DNA of 7,206 nt, from contig DATIJV010000124.1 of assembly GCA_035478255.1 (NCBI GenBank), positions 1 to 7,206 of the forward strand, given 5' to 3'. A model generated the notes under the pieces. That model did not search any database. It saw nothing but the letters and a program-made list of their open reading frames with translations, and had not been told where the DNA came from. The DNA comes from DATIJJ01 sp035478255 (GTDB lineage Bacteria; Pseudomonadota; Gammaproteobacteria; DSM-16500). Of this stretch, positions 1-5,338 are shown in pieces; the first letter of the stretch is position 1, and each line of letters begins with the position of its first letter. The position numbers were made by a program, and so were the translations under genes.

Positions 1-109
1 GCGCTTTTTGCGAATTTAGAGTGAGTTAATGTCCGGGATCTACCCCAATGATAAGTGGATCCCGGACATTAAGTAGCGCTAAATTCGCAAAGGGCGCGAA
101 TTAAGCGCT
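1..109. repeat. Nested palindromic repeat, possibly continuing left of the window
   Basis: Two nested pairs of inverted arms are visible. The outer arms, 1-19 and 79-97, match at 17 of 19 positions. The inner arms, 26-40 and 58-72, are a perfect 15-bp pair (TTAATGTCCGGGATC and its complement). Three further pairs (one G:T) leave an 11-nt loop at 44-54. Six unpaired bases separate outer and inner arms on each side. A competing pairing exists: 75-88 is complementary to 96-109 at 13 of 14 positions. It lies 73 bp downstream of the stop codon of the minus-strand gene at 182-745. Neither side of the stem is followed by a T-run, so an intrinsic terminator is not supported. The left boundary cannot be seen. 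Confidence 0.75.
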
Positions 110-181
110 ACTAAATTCCGGGATGACAGAGCTGTTAAAAACAGAGAATTATAAATGCCATTAAAAATTAGAAAAAGCAGA

Positions 182-745
182 CTATTTTTTCCCTGCATAC
201 TTTACTGTTGGCGTTTCCACATTCGGCTCGCTCGAAACAACTTCATTAGAGGCAGGTTTAAAAAATCCATATTGACTACTCTTTGGCAGACCATCCACAA
301 AAACGTAGATAGCAGTTGGATGATTTTTTAATATTTCACAAACAGTGGGAGGTGTCACGCGATACCCATCGATTTTAATCGTTTTCACATTGTGATTTCT
401 TATCAAACTTTCAGCAATACGCAATAAGACTGCCTCTGAGAATTCCGCTGAGCATCTACCTGAAATAGACCGCATAAACTCAAAAGATTCCATATTTGTA
501 GCAGTCATAATGCCCAACGCCAAGGTATCGATATGTGCAGCGCTATTCTCATCAATTCTGCAGTTATTTAATCTCAAGGAAAACATATGCGGCAGAAAAC
601 TTAAAGCAGAAAAAATATCAGTAAAACAATGAGCATGTAACAGAGCAAAATTCGTTCCCGAAAAATCAAAGAGCTTTTCAGTAGAAGCTCGAAGCTCCAT
701 GAGAACCTGGTCAACATTGTCGGGCTTGATAATACTCCGAAACAT
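182..745 (-). CDS. Small leucine-rich-repeat-like protein, possible secreted effector
   Basis: This encodes 187 aa with no signal peptide or membrane segment visible. I do not recognise a named family. Residues about 25-142 show ribonuclease-inhibitor-style periodicity, with short hydrophobic strand motifs followed by amphipathic helices: LFDFSG (25-30), SLRLNNCRID (56-65), SFEFMRS (87-93) and VKTIKIDGYRV (120-130). Each is followed by a stretch such as AAHIDTLALGI or AVLLRIAESLI. That gives roughly three to four repeats of 24-35 residues. The last 30 residues are polar and probably disordered. Such LRRs are protein-binding scaffolds and are common among type IV effectors of Legionella-like bacteria, but secretion here is only inferred. 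The start ATG follows a G-rich stretch (GGGGTGGGAA) that could act as ribosome binding site. The gene is divergent from the FUSC gene, separated by the MITE-like palindrome. Confidence 0.7.
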   Translation of the reverse strand: MFRSIIKPDNVDQVLMELRASTEKLFDFSGTNFALLHAHCFTDIFSALSFLPHMFSLRLNNCRIDENSAAHIDTLALGIMTATNMESFEFMRSISGRCSAEFSEAVLLRIAESLIRNHNVKTIKIDGYRVTPPTVCEILKNHPTAIYVFVDGLPKSSQYGFFKPASNEVVSSEPNVETPTVKYAGKK

Positions 746-867
746 TTCCCACCCCGCTATTAATTAAAATAATTAAAAACGTTTCATAGCGATAAATTTA
801 ATAGCTATAATCTTGTTATTATACTACATAAATTATAGCCAATTTAGCGGATTTTGCTGGAAATATT
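746..867. other. AT-rich divergent intergenic region with a small inverted repeat
   Basis: No gene is seen here. The stretch is very AT-rich and should carry the promoter of the minus-strand gene. Several TATAAT-like boxes are present on that strand, but none pairs convincingly with a -35 box, so no promoter is called. An 8-bp perfect inverted repeat, GCTATAAT (804-811) and ATTATAGC (832-839), brackets 20 nt. Weaker AT complementarity lies outside it. It could be an operator or simply a consequence of base composition. Confidence 0.45.
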
Positions 868-1055
868 ATAATCCTAAATTCGGCAGTTAGGAACGACTGC
901 GAAAGCCTACTGCATTGAATCTAGAGATTTTTTTCCTGATTTTTTGTTTCACCGTACAGGTGAGTATTGCTGAAACAAAAAATCAGGAAAAAAATCTCTA
1001 GATTCAACGCAGTAGTCTTTCTCACTACGTTCCTAACTGCCGAATTTAGGATAAT
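868..1055. mobile_element. MITE-like 178-bp palindromic element with ATAAT target duplication
   Basis: The core element runs from 873 to 1050. Its ends are a perfect 23-bp inverted repeat (873-895 and 1028-1050) beginning CCTAAATTCGGCAGTTAGG. A less conserved section with a 1-nt length difference follows. A second perfect complementary block of 37 bp (915-951 and 971-1007) then closes on a 19-nt loop (952-970). The sequence ATAAT lies immediately outside both ends (868-872 and 1051-1055), as expected for a 5-bp target-site duplication. No open reading frame of note is inside, so it would need a transposase in trans. Its right end lies 38 bp before the target-flanked FUSC start codon. A transcript crossing it would form a long RNase III-type duplex. 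Confidence 0.75.
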
Positions 1056-1082
1056 ACATTGTTCTTACAATCAATTTTTAGC

Positions 1083-1087
1083 GAGAG
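1083..1087 (+). promoter_or_regulatory. Ribosome binding site of the FUSC gene
   Basis: GAGAG is followed by six nucleotides and then the ATG at 1094. This spacing supports that start. Only 38 bp of non-element sequence remain between the palindrome's flanking ATAAT and the ATG. The only -10-like box there is TACAAT (1066-1071). Its -35 position would fall inside the element's right end (around 1043-1048) and matches the consensus poorly. Confidence 0.5.
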
Positions 1088-1093
1088 AAATAT

Positions 1094-2143
1094 ATGAGCA
1101 TCATAACCATCGCCGTACAAAACTGGGTCCGTAACGAACGACTCATCCATAGCATAAAAACCGCTTTAGCCTGCTTCATTGGATTCCTCATAGGAAATTA
1201 TATTCATTTTCAAGCCATGCAATGGATTGTGATTACTACACTTGTTGTCATGTGCGCACAAATGAATGTCGGCAGCGTAATGCAAAAATCTTATATGCGA
1301 TTTTTAGGAACACTCGCAGGCTCGATGCTCGCCATTATCACTCTGGAATTTTTTGGCAGCGATTTTAAAATTAGCATGATTGTCGTATTGATCGCTGCGA
1401 TGATTTTTAGTTTTATTGCAACCAGCAATAAAAGCTACAATGAATCAGGCACACTGGGCGCCGTTACTGTTGCGATTATTTTATTTGGACAGAACCCTTC
1501 TGTACAACTAGGATTCGAGCGCTGTCTAGAAATTTCCTTAGGAATTTTAATTGCAGCCCTGGTTTCACAATTTATTTTTCCTGTTCATGCAAGAACTCAC
1601 TTACGAAAAAATCAATCCGTTACACTTGCAAAAATCCGTGTACTTTATCTAAATTTATTTTTCGGAAAGCCTAAAAAAGACAATGAAAATAAACTGGGAA
1701 ACCTGGATGAAGAAATTGTCAAATCACTCATTACACAAAGAAAACTTGCGAGTGAAGCGCGGAGAGAAAAATTCGGCACATCATTTAATCTGAATTATTT
1801 TCAACAAATGTTGTGGTATGAAAAAGAAATTATTCGCAGCATTATGTTTATGTTTTACGCATATCAAAAAATATCTGCTGCGAAAATTATTAAAAATAAT
1901 CAAGAATTATTAAATAATTTTCATCAAGAAATTATTGACACATTAGAAAATATTTCGCGCAGTATTGAAAAAAATCAAAACCCTGATGAGATCATCATTC
2001 AGCATCTCGAAACACTGAAAAAAACATTCAGCGATGTTATTTCACTTGAAGAAGAAGAAAGAATTTCTCTGGATACTTTTTTATTTTGCGCAGAAATTCT
2101 GGTGGAACGACTGGGTAAATTATCGGCGTTAAGACTTCCTTAA
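1094..2143 (+). CDS. FUSC-family inner-membrane protein (fusaric acid resistance/aromatic acid exporter-like)
   Basis: This encodes 349 aa. The N-terminal half carries about six hydrophobic helices (roughly residues 19-36, 40-57, 70-87, 93-111, 117-134 and 141-163). The pattern is typical of the FUSC/ArAE membrane domain: a polar SYMRFLGTLAGSMLA turn before the third helix, and RCLEISLGILIAALVSQFIFP closing the domain. Residues 165-349 are a charged, helical cytoplasmic region. Family members are linked to efflux of aromatic acids and similar toxic compounds. The substrate here cannot be read from sequence. The protein is about half the length of full AaeB/FusB-type exporters, so it is a single-domain form that probably oligomerises. 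No periplasmic adaptor (AaeA/HlyD type) gene is adjacent. The next gene starts 45 bp downstream on the same strand without an obvious terminator between, so co-transcription is possible. Confidence 0.8.
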   Translation: MSIITIAVQNWVRNERLIHSIKTALACFIGFLIGNYIHFQAMQWIVITTLVVMCAQMNVGSVMQKSYMRFLGTLAGSMLAIITLEFFGSDFKISMIVVLIAAMIFSFIATSNKSYNESGTLGAVTVAIILFGQNPSVQLGFERCLEISLGILIAALVSQFIFPVHARTHLRKNQSVTLAKIRVLYLNLFFGKPKKDNENKLGNLDEEIVKSLITQRKLASEARREKFGTSFNLNYFQQMLWYEKEIIRSIMFMFYAYQKISAAKIIKNNQELLNNFHQEIIDTLENISRSIEKNQNPDEIIIQHLETLKKTFSDVISLEEEERISLDTFLFCAEILVERLGKLSALRLP

Positions 2144-2175
2144 GATTTGTTTGATTAAATCATGGGTTTATCAAC

Positions 2176-2180
2176 CGAGG
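2176..2180 (+). promoter_or_regulatory. Ribosome binding site deciding the start at 2189
   Basis: CGAGG ends eight nucleotides before the ATG at 2189, which is good spacing. A nearer ATG at 2182 sits one base after the purine run. It is in another frame and meets a stop after 13 codons, so 2189 is preferred. Confidence 0.55.
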
Positions 2181-2188
2181 TATGATTT

Positions 2189-3172
2189 ATGCTTTCAGGA
2201 ACAGGAACTCCATTGTTGAATGAAACCGAATCTCAAAACACCCCTGATTTTAAAACTATCGCGCCTGATTTTCATGGAACCTTTGAGAGCCTTATTGAAG
2301 CTGAACCGGAAAGATTACAAAGAAAACGCTGTCATAGAATTATGGCAGCGTTTTGCCTGGCAACTGCATCTGTCACGACAGGCGGATTTTATTTTATTCG
2401 TTGGGGATTAAATGACGCGCATGAAAAAAACATTGAGCTCGATTCAACGCTTGCGACGAGCAATGAAATTGTTCATAAATTTAAAATGAATGGCACTTGT
2501 CCTGAGATTTTTGAGTACGACGAAAATGGCACTTGCACCATTAAACAAAATGTACCTTATTGTCAAGGCAGCCTTAAATCTTGCGATGTGTATGATCCAT
2601 ATATCATAAATTGCGGAAATTTAGACTATTTATCCGAAGCCATTGATTTGAGGATCAACAATCCTGTTCCGTGCACCACTCCTCTCGGCCAAAGATGGGA
2701 TAATTGTTTCGCCGCACCACCCAGATGGAATTTTAGTGACACGTGCAATCGGGCATTTGGCTTATATGAAAGCATAATCAAACTGGAAGTTTATCCCGTT
2801 TTATCTAGTGCTCTAGTGCTTGCATTAGTGATAACCATGTGTAGTCTAGCAGGGAAAACCAATTACAAACGCAGTAAAGATGCAATATTAGACAGAAAAT
2901 TCTCTAGTTTGCCGTCTATTCTGGATCAAACGACAGATCCTGAGTCATATAAGAAATTTATGGAACACTTGAAGATTGAAGACACAATGACGGTAAGAGA
3001 AGCGTTGGGAAAAATTAATACTTTTCTTCGAATTCATTGCGGCACGGGCACGGCTGTCAAGCTTAGTACAAGTTCTCATACGTTTTTGGCTTCGCCTAAA
3101 AATTCATCACCACCACAAACACTGGTGGAGATAGATACTACACCCAAAAAGCGGATGTCCGTAAATAATTAA
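2189..3172 (+). CDS. Unrecognised two-TM protein with eight-cysteine loop
   Basis: This encodes 327 aa; I do not recognise the family. The predicted layout has four parts. A polar N-terminus (1-50) ends in the basic RLQRKRCHR. A first membrane helix covers about 51-73. A loop of about 125 residues holds exactly eight cysteines (104, 116, 125, 132, 142, 162, 173, 186). A second helix covers about 201-221, and a polar C-terminal tail of about 105 residues follows. The basic residues before helix 1 suggest the N-terminus is inside, placing the Cys-rich loop in the periplasm or another oxidising compartment, where four disulfides could form. NGTC occurs twice, 12 residues apart (101-104 and 113-116). 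The tail has an amphipathic stretch (about 250-282) and then a Ser/Thr/Pro-rich end. It could be a surface or envelope protein, or a secreted membrane-inserting effector. Neither is shown. Confidence 0.65.
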   Translation: MLSGTGTPLLNETESQNTPDFKTIAPDFHGTFESLIEAEPERLQRKRCHRIMAAFCLATASVTTGGFYFIRWGLNDAHEKNIELDSTLATSNEIVHKFKMNGTCPEIFEYDENGTCTIKQNVPYCQGSLKSCDVYDPYIINCGNLDYLSEAIDLRINNPVPCTTPLGQRWDNCFAAPPRWNFSDTCNRAFGLYESIIKLEVYPVLSSALVLALVITMCSLAGKTNYKRSKDAILDRKFSSLPSILDQTTDPESYKKFMEHLKIEDTMTVREALGKINTFLRIHCGTGTAVKLSTSSHTFLASPKNSSPPQTLVEIDTTPKKRMSVNN

Positions 3173-3174
3173 AC

Positions 3175-3192
3175 TTTTTACCTCCTTCCCCT
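3175..3192. repeat. Pyrimidine-rich dispersed repeat, copy 1
   Basis: The 18-mer TTTTTACCTCCTTCCCCT begins two bases after the stop codon of the preceding gene. It recurs exactly at 7161-7178 in the same orientation. A second related tract at 3263-3279 resembles 7181-7196, differing by one indel and one substitution. Both loci therefore share two blocks, separated by 70 nt here and by 2 nt at the right edge. Confidence 0.6.
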
Positions 3193-3230
3193 TGCACCGA
3201 ACTCCACAAAAAGCATGTGGAGGAAGGGGG
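3181..3230 (+). other. Compound stem-loop downstream of the Cys-rich protein gene
   Basis: An inner perfect hairpin, CTCCAC (3202-3207) with GTGGAG (3217-3222), has a 9-nt loop. It stacks on an outer 8-pair stem, 3181-3188 with 3223-3230, that includes one G:U pair. A 13-nt bulge lies on the left arm. The sequence after the stem is CTCTTCG, not a U-run, so this is at best a weak or factor-assisted terminator. It may simply be part of the dispersed repeat. Confidence 0.45.
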
Positions 3231-3292
3231 CTCTTCGATACAGATGCGCTCAATTAGAACGTCCCTCTTCCTCTAAACGCGTTTATAAGTGC

Positions 3293-3321
3293 TTTACTGA
3301 ACAAGTATTATATTGCATAAT
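3293..3321 (+). promoter_or_regulatory. Promoter of the toxin-antitoxin operon
   Basis: TTTACT (3293-3298, four of six consensus bases) and CATAAT (3316-3321, five of six) are separated by the ideal 17 nt. Transcription would begin near 3328, leaving a leader of about 24 nt before the toxin ATG. The palindromic operator covers the -10 box and start point, which strengthens the call. A perfect 12-bp palindrome, TAAACGCGTTTA (3274-3285), lies just upstream and could be chance. Confidence 0.55.
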
Positions 3322-3330
3322 TTGCAATAT
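3310..3330 (+). promoter_or_regulatory. Palindromic operator, probable antitoxin binding site
   Basis: This is a perfect inverted repeat with 8-bp arms and a 5-nt spacer: ATATTGCA, TAATT, TGCAATAT. It overlaps the predicted -10 box and start point of the toxin-antitoxin promoter. Binding of the XRE-type antitoxin would therefore block RNA polymerase. This is the usual arrangement for autoregulated type II modules. Binding itself is inferred. Confidence 0.6.
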
Positions 3331-3351
3331 TCCTAATTTTGGTATATTATA

Positions 3352-3642
3352 ATGAAATGGAAAGTTGTATTTTCCAACAAAGCCTATAAGCAAATAGAAC
3401 AGTTAAGCGAAAAGCTATCCTTCGTCTTACAGGTGCTTGTTGATAACTTACAAACATATGGGCCAGCGCCCGGAAAAAATTGGCCAAATTATGGAAAATT
3501 ACAAGGAAGAAAAAATGAAGATAAAAGACATTGTCATTTAATTAAAGGCAATCCCACTTATGTTTGTTGTTGGCAAGTATATAAAAAGCAAAAATATATA
3601 GAGGTATATTATGTTGGCACTCACGAAAAAGCGCCATACTAA
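3352..3642 (+). CDS. RelE/HigB-type toxin, predicted mRNA interferase
   Basis: This encodes 96 aa, the usual size for RelE/ParE-superfamily toxins. Visible features are the N-terminal strand WKVVFSNKAYKQIEQL, a helical hairpin (about residues 11-35), and a central PNYGKLQGRKNEDKRHCHLIKG segment split by a short basic insertion. Strands follow (PTYVCCWQVY, KYIEVYYVG), then the C-terminal motif THEKAPY, which I associate with RelE/HigB-like toxins paired with XRE antitoxins. The family degrades mRNA, usually at the ribosome. Basic and histidine residues in the RHCHL region and the final HEKAPY would be candidate active-site residues. It precedes its antitoxin, the HigBA order, and overlaps it by 32 bp. 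There is no strong ribosome binding site before its ATG, in contrast to the antitoxin, consistent with lower toxin synthesis. The frame is intact. Confidence 0.85.
   Translation: MKWKVVFSNKAYKQIEQLSEKLSFVLQVLVDNLQTYGPAPGKNWPNYGKLQGRKNEDKRHCHLIKGNPTYVCCWQVYKKQKYIEVYYVGTHEKAPY
3601..3605 (+). promoter_or_regulatory. Ribosome binding site of the antitoxin, inside the toxin gene
   Basis: GAGGT lies five nucleotides before the ATG at 3611 and within the last codons of the toxin gene. It supports the overlapping start and would give the antitoxin stronger translation than the toxin, whose own leader lacks a comparable site. Confidence 0.6.
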
Positions 3643-3976
3643 ACAGCACCATAATATTATTAGGGTTAAACATGCTGGTATTTTATATGTTTTTCCTCTA
3701 AAAATTGCCGATAAATATCGCGTTAATGACGATAGTACAACTGTTGATGCAAATAAAGTTTTTGAAAAAATAAATAAAAAATACACAAAACCAGGATCAT
3801 TGCTAAAAGGTATTAGAATCAGAGAAAATTTAACTCAAATCGACATGGCGAAAAAAATTAAAGTAACGCAATCTGATATTTCACAAATGGAAAATGGTAC
3901 TCGTAATATTGGAAGAGTTATTGCAAAACGCATTGCAAAGTTGTTCAAAGTTGATTATCGATCTTTTTTAGAGTAG
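3611..3976 (+). CDS. XRE-family antitoxin of the RelE/HigB-type module
   Basis: This encodes 121 aa. The N-terminal part (about 1-60) would wrap or block the toxin. It includes a strand GILYVFPLKIADKYRV (about 23-38) and a helix with SKP-like spacing (VFEKINKKYTKPGSLLKGIR). Residues about 64-119 form a Cro/C1-type helix-turn-helix. Recognisable positions are LLKGIRIRENLTQIDMAKKI, then VTQSDISQMENGTRNIG as turn and recognition helix, then AKRIAKLFKVDYRSFLE. This layout matches the antitoxin partners usually found with THEKAPY-type toxins. It should neutralise the toxin and repress the operon through the palindrome at 3310-3330. It overlaps the toxin gene by 32 bp. The stop lies 39 bp from the end of the convergent ABC transporter operon, with no clear terminator between them. 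Confidence 0.88.
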   Translation: MLALTKKRHTKQHHNIIRVKHAGILYVFPLKIADKYRVNDDSTTVDANKVFEKINKKYTKPGSLLKGIRIRENLTQIDMAKKIKVTQSDISQMENGTRNIGRVIAKRIAKLFKVDYRSFLE

Positions 3977-4015
3977 CACCAGTAATCTTGGAATATGGCT
4001 TTAAATTATCGAGAG

Positions 4016-5326
4016 TTAATTCGGATTTTCCAAGCTCAACACACCCGCATTATAATCATACGCAAACAATTCCGCATACCGCCCCCACTCAATCACCGTA
4101 CTCAATACTCTCGCCGCCTCTTTTTCTGTTAAATAATCTTCAAGCAGCGATAAAAAATTTTCCTCCAGCGCACGATGCCGCGGATGGCGATTTAATTGAT
4201 CATAAATATAACGCGCGAGTGGTACATATTTTTTTAAATGCTGCAAAAATATTTTTTTGCGTTCCAAAATGTCTGCTTCAACAAATGCTTTCCCTTCTTC
4301 AGTAATAGCAAGATCGCCTTTTAAAACTTTTGCAAAACGCAAAATTTCCAGCAATTCAGTCAACGGAAATAATTCATCAATATCCAGCATCAATGTTTCC
4401 GCAACATCCGGCAAATCCATTTTGCCTTGTGTTTCTGGCGCATTAAGTGTTTCAAGCAGCCCCGTAATTTCTGCTACACTTGCATCCGGCAAGCGATAAC
4501 TGATATCAATAACAGGATGCCCTTCTGTCTCACCCATTTTTTCTGTGCGTAGCTGCGTGGTCATCATGGTATAAACACGATCAACCTGATTTCGAAAACG
4601 AGGATCCAGATCACTGCGCGGGTGCATCAAGTTGACTCGCAACTCGCCGCGAATCGAACCGGGATTACTGTTAAAAATAATAATTCTATCTGCAAGCAAA
4701 GCTGCTTCTTCAATATTGTGCGTCACAAACAAAATCCCATGCAATCCGGTTTTTTTAGTTTGCCATAAATCCAGCAAATCGCTTTTTAAATTATCGCCAG
4801 TTAAAACATCCAGCGCAGAAAAAGGTTCATCCATTAAAAGAATATCTGGATTGACAACGAGTGCGCGCGCAAACCCCACACGCTGCCGCATACCGCCTGA
4901 TAATTCCTTGGGAAACGCAGATTCAAATCCATCTAATCCAATCGTATCAATGGCCTTTAATGCACGCTCGCGCCGTTCTTCACGATCAACACCTAAGGCT
5001 TCCAATCCTAATTCAACATTTTGCAAAACCGTGAGCCAGGGCAATAAAGCAAAATTTTGAAATACCATGGAAATACCGCGCACAGGACCGTATACAGATT
5101 TTCCGCGATAAATAACCGAGCCCGAACTCGGCCTGACCAACCCTGACAAAATACGTAATAATGTTGATTTGCCCGAACCTGATTTACCCAGGATCGCGAC
5201 AATTTCACCTTCATACATACGAAAATTAATTTGGTCGAGCACCAATAATTCTTGACGATCGCCGGTTTTATAACTTTTTTTGACTTCTATCACTTCAATC
5301 AGAGGAGATAGTGTCTCAGTATCCAT
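4016..5326 (-). CDS. ABC importer ATPase with AAA-associated C-terminal domain (nitrate/sulfonate/taurine type)
   Basis: This gives 436 aa from the ATG at 5326. Numbered from that ATG, Walker A is GKSGSGKST (47-55), the Q-loop glutamine is 90, the signature is LSGGMRQR (142-149), Walker B is ILLMDE (162-167), the D-loop is SALD (170-173) and the switch histidine is 203. All catalytic residues are intact. The sequence resembles SsuB/TauB/NrtD ATPases, and MVFQNFALLPWLTV is typical. Residues about 280-400 form an extra C-terminal domain of the AAA-associated type (AAA_assoc_C), probably winged-helix-like and of unclear role, perhaps regulatory. An in-frame TTG at 5338 would add four residues. 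It overlaps the perfect GGAGG ribosome binding site (5332-5336), which is spaced correctly for the ATG, so the ATG is preferred. The gene follows its permease by 12 nt in one operon. The substrate is unknown, probably a small anion or sulfonate by family. Confidence 0.9.
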   Translation of the reverse strand: MDTETLSPLIEVIEVKKSYKTGDRQELLVLDQINFRMYEGEIVAILGKSGSGKSTLLRILSGLVRPSSGSVIYRGKSVYGPVRGISMVFQNFALLPWLTVLQNVELGLEALGVDREERRERALKAIDTIGLDGFESAFPKELSGGMRQRVGFARALVVNPDILLMDEPFSALDVLTGDNLKSDLLDLWQTKKTGLHGILFVTHNIEEAALLADRIIIFNSNPGSIRGELRVNLMHPRSDLDPRFRNQVDRVYTMMTTQLRTEKMGETEGHPVIDISYRLPDASVAEITGLLETLNAPETQGKMDLPDVAETLMLDIDELFPLTELLEILRFAKVLKGDLAITEEGKAFVEADILERKKIFLQHLKKYVPLARYIYDQLNRHPRHRALEENFLSLLEDYLTEKEAARVLSTVIEWGRYAELFAYDYNAGVLSLENPN

Positions 5327-5331
5327 AGCTG

Positions 5332-5336
5332 CCTCC
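5332..5336 (-). promoter_or_regulatory. Ribosome binding site deciding the ATPase start
   Basis: GGAGG on the minus strand is followed by five nucleotides (CAGCT) and then ATG at 5326. The site lies between the permease stop (5339-5341) and the ATPase ATG. A competing TTG codon overlaps this site and has no ribosome binding site of its own. Confidence 0.7.
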
Positions 5337-5338
5337 AA

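Noticed and set aside
132..144. Small hairpin CTGTT-AAA-AACAG as a terminator for the minus-strand gene
   Set aside because: The stem is only five pairs and is not followed by a T-run on the minus strand.
868..1055. The large palindrome as a bidirectional intrinsic terminator
   Set aside because: The stem is far longer than a terminator needs, its ends are not followed by T-runs on either strand, and the flanking direct repeats favour insertion of an element.
2220..2411. 63-codon plus-strand frame inside the Cys-rich protein gene
   Set aside because: It is contained in another frame of the longer gene, has no ribosome binding site and shows no recognisable protein features.
3175..3279. CRISPR array or integron attC site from the repeated pyrimidine tracts
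   Set aside because: There are only two related tracts with unequal spacing, no regular spacer series, and no cas or integrase gene in the window.
3538..3786. Minus-strand reading frame with hydrophobic composition opposite the toxin-antitoxin genes
   Set aside because: It lies antisense to two well-supported overlapping genes. Its hydrophobic character follows from the reverse complement of Lys-rich codons, and it has no supporting start context.
3988..4305. Plus-strand reading frames antisense to the ABC ATPase (also 4257-4499 and 4632-5060)
   Set aside because: All are opposite a gene with intact catalytic motifs. Their low-complexity Ser/Pro/His composition is typical of antisense shadows.
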